NCBI GenBank assembly: GCA_026169045.1
Contig: JAPFDH010000028.1
Coordinates: forward strand, 1 to 45,661
DNA from: Lachnospiraceae bacterium
Lineage (GTDB): Bacteria; Bacillota; Clostridia; Lachnospirales; Lachnospiraceae
DNA: 45,661 nt
Direction: 5' to 3'
The translations under genes were made by a program, and so were the position numbers. The notes under the pieces were generated by a model. The model ran no database searches, had not been told where the DNA came from, and saw nothing but the letters and a program-made list of their open reading frames with translations. Positions within the stretch are counted from its first letter, which is position 1. Each line of letters begins with the position of its first letter. Positions 40,686 through 45,661 of this stretch are shown here, piece by piece.

Positions 40686-41918
40686 TTACAGAGAGGCAAT
40701 TTCTTCTCGGGCAATTTCTACCCAGCGAATGGCGTTAAGAGGGTTTTTTCCCAGTGTGTGGGTATCCTTCATGATAAGTTCCGGAACGGTTCCGGATATG
40801 TGGTGGAGGACATCTTTTAGATTTCTGCGCACTTCATCTTCATCCATATGAGGATAGGATAGTGGCGTAGGAGATAACTTATGGGAGGAAATATAATGAT
40901 TTTTCAGCAGGTCGGCGGATATTTCACGGTTGCACCAGGGAGAACAACTGACACGGCGCAGGTTGGGAAGCTGAGAGACAAAGCGCCAGCGACTTTCAAA
41001 TGCTTCACAACATCCGTAGCAATTGAGACCAAACCGTTGGGCAATTTTTTTATGATAGGGGAAAATAAATTCACCATACACTTCAGGAGAAACGGATGAG
41101 GTTTCCTGGCTTTCTACAAATCCCCACATATCTTTTGCAGTAGTTTTTGTGGGATGGGATGGAAGTTCGTTTGTGAATCCAAATCCACCGGAACCTACAT
41201 AATGGTTTCCAGTATTGCTAAAAAGAAGGGAGTTTTGTTCCAATTCATCCAACCAGTTAAGGGTTCCATCGCAAAGAAGATGCATCATACGATGTACCCA
41301 CTCGGGCTCCAGAATAAAATCACAAAGAAAATTTTCCAGTCCTCGCAGGTCAATGTACCACCATGTAAGTCCAAGAGACCACCACCATTGATGATACTGT
41401 TCTACTTTTAAAATTCCGTCAAAAATTTCCTGTGCTTCTTGATAAAGAAACTGGGATGCCACCTGATCCACTGTGTAATGGGGGAAGTGGAGAAGAGGAA
41501 AGACATCTTCATATTCTTCTATGGCTGGTTTTATGTGGTAGGCACCTCCGTTTTCTCCGCCTTCCCGGATGATGGGAACTCCGTACCCGTCATTGGATGT
41601 GACGAGGGGAACGTAAAATACGGTGTCGATGACGGTATCATCTTTTAAATATTCTGCGTGGTACAGGGTTTGGCGTAATGCCCGCTCCCAGGAGCGGGCA
41701 GTTTCATGTGTACATAGAAACGAAGAAGAAGGAAGGATTTCGTTCCAGCCGTTTTCGGGACTGATTAGGACGAGAGGATCTTCGATTTTTAAATCATTGT
41801 GACGGATCCATAATTGTTTCTTTTTTTCCTGAATGGGGTGTGAGGCATGGAGAGCTACACGTTCGGCAAGACCTCTTAAAATCCTACGATCTTCTTGGGG
41901 AATTTTCTTAAGATTCAT
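40686..41918 (-). CDS. UroD-superfamily protein of unknown function, paralogue 1
   Basis: The 410-residue protein resembles the uroporphyrinogen decarboxylase superfamily, which also contains cobalamin-dependent methyltransferases such as MtaA. Its C-terminal half matches its neighbour at 42958-44175: MWGFVESQET, SPEVYGEFIFPYHKK, YGCCE (Cys303-Cys304), LRRVSCSPWCN (Cys329), a KLSPTP element, and a final KDTHT block. The paired and single cysteines could be zinc ligands, as the H-x-C...C set is in MtaA-type enzymes, but the spacing differs. No corrinoid protein or porphyrin pathway gene is nearby, so haem synthesis is unlikely. It has no membrane segment. AAGGAGGAAG precedes the ATG. Divergent transcription from an AraC regulator suggests substrate-induced catabolic use. 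Confidence 0.75.
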   Translation of the reverse strand: MNLKKIPQEDRRILRGLAERVALHASHPIQEKKKQLWIRHNDLKIEDPLVLISPENGWNEILPSSSFLCTHETARSWERALRQTLYHAEYLKDDTVIDTVFYVPLVTSNDGYGVPIIREGGENGGAYHIKPAIEEYEDVFPLLHFPHYTVDQVASQFLYQEAQEIFDGILKVEQYHQWWWSLGLTWWYIDLRGLENFLCDFILEPEWVHRMMHLLCDGTLNWLDELEQNSLLFSNTGNHYVGSGGFGFTNELPSHPTKTTAKDMWGFVESQETSSVSPEVYGEFIFPYHKKIAQRFGLNCYGCCEAFESRWRFVSQLPNLRRVSCSPWCNREISADLLKNHYISSHKLSPTPLSYPHMDEDEVRRNLKDVLHHISGTVPELIMKDTHTLGKNPLNAIRWVEIAREEIASL

Positions 41919-41947
41919 AATTTCGCTTCCTCCTTAAATGGATTTAC

Positions 41948-41976
41948 TTGACGAGATAAATTATCTTTATTATATT
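41948..41976 (+). promoter_or_regulatory. promoter of the AraC gene at 42055
   Basis: TTGACG (41948-41953), a 17-bp spacer and TATATT (41971-41976). It gives a leader of about 72 nt to ATG 42055. Its -10 box overlaps that of the - strand promoter of the UroD-like gene. Confidence 0.7.
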
Positions 41977-41997
41977 GAGAGAAAAAGAAACAGACAA
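41969..41997 (-). promoter_or_regulatory. promoter of UroD-like paralogue 1
   Basis: On the - strand TTGTCT (41997-41992), a 17-bp spacer and a perfect TATAAT (41974-41969). The -10 shares four base pairs with the + strand promoter's -10, so the two polymerases cannot bind at once. Confidence 0.7.
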
Positions 41998-42054
41998 TGG
42001 AAACATTTTTTTATTACTTATGAATTTTGCTCATTTCGAAGAGGTGATAAGGAT

Positions 42055-42969
42055 ATGGAAAGAGACTGGATTGATGCTTTGAATCCGAAAATATTGTTGG
42101 TGAATCATATAGGAGAAGGGAATATGCCGATCCATACAAAAACCTTTGGGGATAGAATAACCAAATGGCACGAACTGGATATCATTACATGGGGAAACGG
42201 GACGGATCATGTAAACGGAAGGGAATGGCCAGTTCAGGCCGGAGATATTTTTTATCGGGTGCCAGGAATGAAAAACCGGCATGATTTACCATATCATTGT
42301 TATTTTTTTGTATTTGATCCGTATTATGATCAATCGAAGTACAGGGAATATCAGAAAAATCCATTGCATTGGGAAGAGGAAGATATGAAAAAAAATGATG
42401 ATCATTCGAACGCTTTATTTCCACATACAGAGGTACCATATTTGGGAAAAGCAGTTCAGATGGATTCTCTGACTTTATTATGCCGAAAAATTATGATTGC
42501 TTTTTCCAGTGAGAAATCGGATCCATTGTACTTGAAAATTTTGTTTTTAAAGCTTCTTTATGAGGTGCGTATTCAATTGGGGTATACAAAAGAAGAGAAG
42601 ATAAACAGAAACAAATACCGGCCATATTGGCAACAAATTCAGGATTTGAAAGGATATGTGAGAAGTCATCCCACGGAAAAAATTTCTATGGAATCTATGG
42701 CAAGACGGCTGAATATCAGCTATAGCTTTTTCAGCCGTCTGTTTAAAGGTATGACTGGTGAAACATTTTCTGCCTATGTTGTCAGAATAAAATTGGATTA
42801 TGTAAAAGTGCAGTTAATGGACACCAATAAAAGTGTAGAGGAAATTGCGTTGGAGTGCGGATTTTCAGACCCCAACTATCTTTATACCCTGTTTCGAAAC
42901 AAGGTAGGATGTACTCCCATGGAATATCGTATTTTGACAGCGGGTGGAAAAGAAAATTTAGAATTTTGA
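42055..42969 (+). CDS. AraC-family regulator paired with UroD-like paralogue 1
   Basis: The N-terminal sensor (about residues 1-190) includes ILLVNHIGEGNMPIHTKTFGDRITKWHELDI, a cupin-like start, and the C-terminal double HTH (about 200-295) has ISMESMARRLNISYSFFSRLFKGMTG and VEEIALECGFSDPNYLYTLFRNKVGCTP. ATG 42055 (304 residues) is chosen because GAGGTGATAAGGA lies just upstream. Codons before it would overlap the promoter. It is divergent from one UroD-like gene and its stop codon overlaps the end of the other by 12 bp, a tail-to-tail overlap. It probably controls the UroD-like gene to its left; the ligand is unknown. Confidence 0.88.
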   Translation: MERDWIDALNPKILLVNHIGEGNMPIHTKTFGDRITKWHELDIITWGNGTDHVNGREWPVQAGDIFYRVPGMKNRHDLPYHCYFFVFDPYYDQSKYREYQKNPLHWEEEDMKKNDDHSNALFPHTEVPYLGKAVQMDSLTLLCRKIMIAFSSEKSDPLYLKILFLKLLYEVRIQLGYTKEEKINRNKYRPYWQQIQDLKGYVRSHPTEKISMESMARRLNISYSFFSRLFKGMTGETFSAYVVRIKLDYVKVQLMDTNKSVEEIALECGFSDPNYLYTLFRNKVGCTPMEYRILTAGGKENLEF

Positions 42970-44175
42970 ACTTTCTTCACGGATAATTTCCACATACCGT
43001 CTTACTTTATCGATATCATGATTAACGGTGTAAACATCTCTTTGGGTAAATTCAAGTGTACATCCTTTTGCTGCCTGAAGCGTTTTTTGGATATGTTTAC
43101 GAAGTCCGTCTTCATCCAGAGAAGATCCCACGCCTAAGAAGTTTGGACTTGGTTTTCTGTGATATACTACTTTTTTTCCTCTCAGCTGTTCTCCCATGTA
43201 TTCTTCATTACACCAAGGAGAAATGGAAACTCTTCGCAGATTTTCTAATTTACTGATACAGTTTTCCCAGATTGGATCCACCGGTTCACAGCATCCGTAG
43301 GAGAGTAATCCATAGCGATCCGATACTTTTTTATAATAAGGGAAAATAAACTCTTCATACATTTGAGGTGAAATGCCTGCAGTCTCCTGAGAATCCATAA
43401 ATCCCCAAATATCCTTGGAAGATTGGACATTGTGATCCGGGAGATCTGTGGTAAAACAATATGTTCCCTGGCCAAGTCCCTCACTGTACACGGTAGGAAG
43501 AAGATATCCGTTCTTTTCCAGTAAATCAAAAAGACGAGAATAATCAGAAGCCATCTGATCCATCATGGCTTTAAATTCGTCGGGAGTATCATACATGGCT
43601 ACATACATATCTTCCATACTCATGAGATGAACAATATTTTGAGTAGGTACGGCATAAAGGGATTTTCCTGTGAGTTTTGCCGGAAGGATATCACCGATCA
43701 ATGCGTTGATATCGTCTATCTTCTTGTGTGTGATTTGTTTGTCAGTTAAAAGAATAGAAGATGGTTGTATTTTATCACTATCCTCCTCTAAGTCAAAAAT
43801 CTGAGGGATAAAATGATGACCTACGCCTTCACTGTATTCTTTTTTTACTTCCAATTGAAATGGGATCATTGTGTAATCATAAGAAACCGGGAAAAAGTCA
43901 TTGACGAAAGAATCATCTCCGAACAATTTGTGATTTACGATATTGGAAAGAAGAGTATATTCTAAAGCACGCCCCTCTTCTGTTTGACATTGCATTAAAG
44001 GCGGAATGATTTCCTGAGCAAAAGTGGCTGTTTCCACAACGATCATGGGACGTGCGTCCTGACAGTTATTGAGAGCAGTCCAATCTTTTTTTAATTGTTT
44101 CATTTGTTCGCTTTGTGCGATTTCCATTTGCTCTTTGGCAAGATCACGGATACGCACTAAATCTTTTTGTTCCAT
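42958..44175 (-). CDS. UroD-superfamily protein of unknown function, paralogue 2
   Basis: The 405-residue paralogue shares with 40686-41918 the blocks IWGFMDSQET, SPQMYEEFIFPYYKK, YGCCE (Cys295-Cys296), LRRVSISPWCN (Cys322), HRKPSPN and a final RDVYT block. The N-terminal 150 residues differ more, pointing to different substrates or partners. Like paralogue 1 it lacks a corrinoid-binding domain, a signal and membrane helices. The superfamily makes either a decarboxylase or a methyl transferase possible; a methyltransferase is my inference from the cysteines. AAGGAG lies 8 bases before the ATG. It is divergent from a second AraC gene. Confidence 0.75.
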   Translation of the reverse strand: MEQKDLVRIRDLAKEQMEIAQSEQMKQLKKDWTALNNCQDARPMIVVETATFAQEIIPPLMQCQTEEGRALEYTLLSNIVNHKLFGDDSFVNDFFPVSYDYTMIPFQLEVKKEYSEGVGHHFIPQIFDLEEDSDKIQPSSILLTDKQITHKKIDDINALIGDILPAKLTGKSLYAVPTQNIVHLMSMEDMYVAMYDTPDEFKAMMDQMASDYSRLFDLLEKNGYLLPTVYSEGLGQGTYCFTTDLPDHNVQSSKDIWGFMDSQETAGISPQMYEEFIFPYYKKVSDRYGLLSYGCCEPVDPIWENCISKLENLRRVSISPWCNEEYMGEQLRGKKVVYHRKPSPNFLGVGSSLDEDGLRKHIQKTLQAAKGCTLEFTQRDVYTVNHDIDKVRRYVEIIREESSKF

Positions 44176-44201
44176 AATATGTTCTCCTTGTATTTTTTTT
44201 G

Positions 44202-44257
44202 ATTATAGCGTATCCTAGAAGAATAAAGTATAAAAAAATATGCGTGGTTTTTATAAT
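44202..44257. promoter_or_regulatory. divergent control region between UroD-like paralogue 2 and its AraC gene
   Basis: A - strand TATAAT (44207-44202) and a + strand TATAAT (44252-44257) face outward, each without a recognisable -35 box at 16-18 bp. This suits activator-dependent promoters. Unlike the 37.0 kb region I see no exact operator repeat of 10 bp or more. Confidence 0.5.
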
Positions 44258-44284
44258 ATCTTGCGGTGGTGGGAGGTAAAATAG

Positions 44285-45133
44285 TTGAAAAAAGGGACTT
44301 TTATAGAATATGATTTATCAGAAAAGGATAAAAGTGAACTTTCTTTTTTTCATTCTCTTTTTTTTGAGAAAGTGGGATATTTTAAGAATGCTTATGAACA
44401 CTATATTTCCAGAGATGATCCGGATAGCTTTCTGATTATTCTTTGTACAAAGGGAAAGGGGTATTTGAAGATTTATGATCATACCTATGAGATACGAAAA
44501 GGTATGCTATGCTTTACCTTTCCTCACATACCTCATACATATGGAGCAGACAAGGAAAACCCATGGTCCATTTATTGGGCTCATTTTCTGACTGGGGATG
44601 CGCAGATAGCGGATTTGATGTCCAGATATCAGATTACTCCAGAGACACCGGTGATGGAAGATCTGGATTATACGCAGCTTTCAGAAGGATTTCAAAGAAT
44701 ACTTACGGATATCTATCGTACGACTCCCCATGGGCTCAGGTATCGTCAAAGTATCTTTTCTGAACTGATTTTCAAAATTTTTTTCCTGCGGTCTCAGATG
44801 GAACAAAAGGATTCATGGATGAATTTAGTCATAGAGTATGTTCACAGTCATTTAGCGGAACGTCTTACATTAGATGATATAGCCAATGCCTTACATGTTT
44901 CAAAATATCATTTGAGCCATAAATTTTCCAAAGAACTGGGAATTTCTGTCCGTCAGTATATTATGGAGGTTCGAATGAATCAGGCTAAAACGCTTTTGGT
45001 TTCCACACAAAAAGATATCCGTGAAATTGCAGAACTTTGTGGATATGATAATAGCATGTATTTTTCCAATGCATTTAAAACAAAAACGGGTTGTTCTCCA
45101 ACCTATTATCGGAAAAACATGTTGGGAAAATAA
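44285..45133 (+). CDS. AraC-family regulator paired with UroD-like paralogue 2
   Basis: A cupin-type sensor domain (about residues 35-130; FLIILCTKGKGYLKIYDHTYEIRKG, FPHIPHTYGAD, WSIYWAHFLTG) has the classic AraC sugar-sensor layout. The double HTH (about 175-278) has LTLDDIANALHVSKYHLSHKFSKELG and IREIAELCGYDNSMYFSNAFKTKTGCSP. The start is TTG 44285, preceded by GGGAGG at 8 bases. Length 282 is typical. It is divergent from UroD-like paralogue 2 and followed after 27 bp by the DUF2200 gene. Confidence 0.9.
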   Translation: MKKGTFIEYDLSEKDKSELSFFHSLFFEKVGYFKNAYEHYISRDDPDSFLIILCTKGKGYLKIYDHTYEIRKGMLCFTFPHIPHTYGADKENPWSIYWAHFLTGDAQIADLMSRYQITPETPVMEDLDYTQLSEGFQRILTDIYRTTPHGLRYRQSIFSELIFKIFFLRSQMEQKDSWMNLVIEYVHSHLAERLTLDDIANALHVSKYHLSHKFSKELGISVRQYIMEVRMNQAKTLLVSTQKDIREIAELCGYDNSMYFSNAFKTKTGCSPTYYRKNMLGK

Positions 45134-45160
45134 CGAAAAGAAAAAATAGGAGGTATATAA

Positions 45161-45520
45161 GTGGATCAACAAAAAATATATGATATGGAATTTGCAAAGA
45201 TATATCCGCTCTTGGTCAATAAGGCAAAACGGAAAGGGAGGACAGAATCGGAGGTTCAGGAAGTGATACAATGGCTTACCGGATATGGGAAAAAAGAGAT
45301 TGCATCTGCTGCTTCCGGTACCATTAGTTATGCAGACTTTTTCAATCATGCACCGGAATTAAATCCGAACAGAAAATTGATCAAAGGAAGTATATGTGGG
45401 GTACGTGTGGAAGACATTGAAGAGCCGCTTATGCAGGAGATTCGCTATTTGGACAAACTGGTGGATGAATTGGCAAAGGGACGTTCTATGGAAAAAATAT
45501 TGCGAGAAAATAAAGAATAG
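45161..45520 (+). CDS. DUF2200 family protein
   Basis: The 119-residue protein matches DUF2200 as I remember it: FAKIYPLLVNKAKRKGRTESEV, VIQWLTGY, NPNRKLIKGSICGVRVEDIE and LMQEIRYLDKLVDELAKG, close to the family's full length. The function is unknown; it is small, helical, charged and cytoplasmic. GTG start with AGGAGG 7 bases upstream. It may be co-transcribed with the AraC gene, but the pairing is not known to be functional. Confidence 0.88.
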   Translation: MDQQKIYDMEFAKIYPLLVNKAKRKGRTESEVQEVIQWLTGYGKKEIASAASGTISYADFFNHAPELNPNRKLIKGSICGVRVEDIEEPLMQEIRYLDKLVDELAKGRSMEKILRENKE

Positions 45521-45539
45521 GGTGAAATGAAAAACTAAA

Positions 45540-45566
45540 TTCCACCTTGTAAAGGTAACTTCCACC
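45540..45566. repeat. TTCCACC direct repeats, 20-bp period
   Basis: TTCCACC occurs at 45540-45546 and 45560-45566, with an ACCTT-GTA-AAGGT hairpin (45544-45556) between. Multiple short terminal repeats occur at the ends of IS21-type elements, but no transposase is in view. Confidence 0.35.
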
Positions 45567-45612
45567 AGAGATAAATTTTTTTTCAAAAAAGGGGTTTATC
45601 TCCGGTTTTTTT
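45565..45612 (+). terminator. terminator-like hairpin at the right edge
   Basis: CC-A-GAGATAAA and TTTATCTC-C-GG pair with one mismatch around a 19-base loop, followed by TTTTTTTG. It is likely the terminator of the DUF2200 transcript. Confidence 0.65.
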
Positions 45613-45661
45613 GTAGTATTATGAGATTGAAACCTGCCAATTCACCTGGTTTTGGGGCGCA

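Noticed and set aside
41938-42054. Upstream start of the AraC gene at 42055
   Set aside because: Codons there overlap a consensus promoter, and no ribosome binding site is present; ATG 42055 has one.
40686-44175. Haem or sirohaem biosynthesis role for the UroD-like genes
   Set aside because: No other tetrapyrrole gene is nearby, two diverged copies sit under AraC regulators, and the cysteine signature is unlike HemE.
1-45661. CRISPR array or defence island
   Set aside because: I see no array of regularly spaced repeats and no cas, restriction or toxin-antitoxin genes.

Overview
The window looks like a chromosomal segment of a low-GC Gram-positive gut-type clostridium, most likely a member of the Lachnospiraceae. 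The evidence is the gene content and order (tepA-ftsK, priA-def-fmt-rsmB-rlmN-prpC-prkC-rsgA-rpe-thiN), strong AGGAGG-type ribosome binding sites with frequent GTG and TTG starts, and consensus 17-bp-spaced sigma-A promoters. I do not assign a genus. Almost all genes are on the + strand up to about 34 kb.

Layout. Positions 1-3.7 kb hold a tRNA-Ser(CGA), a signal-less N-acetylmuramoyl-L-alanine amidase with two SH3b-like repeats, and a large GT-C-like membrane glycosyltransferase behind a structured leader. Positions 3.8-8.1 kb hold a methionine/one-carbon cluster: metF, a free-standing MetH reactivation-domain protein, and a metH that lacks that domain. A MITE-like element with a visible 8-bp target duplication sits in the metF leader. 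Positions 8.1-12.9 kb carry a small alpha/beta hydrolase, a dispersed repeat, tepA and ftsK/spoIIIE. Positions 13-31 kb form a long housekeeping run: fhs, murE, murF, priA, def, fmt, a YugP-like zinc peptidase, rsmB, rlmN, prpC, prkC with four PASTA domains, rsgA, rpe, thiN, a Cof-type HAD phosphatase and a PrsA-like lipoprotein foldase. These genes link wall precursor synthesis, translation initiation and modification, and Ser/Thr phospho-signalling.

From 32 kb come htpG under a perfect CIRCE element, a DUF5721-like gene on the - strand and a DegV protein. From 36 kb the window becomes accessory. It has an AraC regulator divergent from a GH4 alpha-galactosidase-like gene, with two exact 17-bp operator repeats each overlapping one of the two -35 boxes. 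A secreted DNA/RNA nuclease and ribosomal protein bL25 follow. Then come two paralogous UroD-superfamily proteins of unknown function, each divergent from its own AraC regulator, and a DUF2200 protein.

The best candidate for something undescribed is the 40.7-45.1 kb island: two UroD-like paralogues sharing a YGCCE...SPWCN cysteine signature, each with its own AraC regulator, next to the GH4/AraC pair. The strongest direct sequence observations are the MITE with GTAA-starting inverted ends and TAATAAAT duplications, the related dispersed repeats at 8.9 and 40.5 kb, the AraC operator pair at 37.0 kb, overlapping divergent promoters at 41.97 kb, and a possible pseudoknot leader at 1.7 kb.
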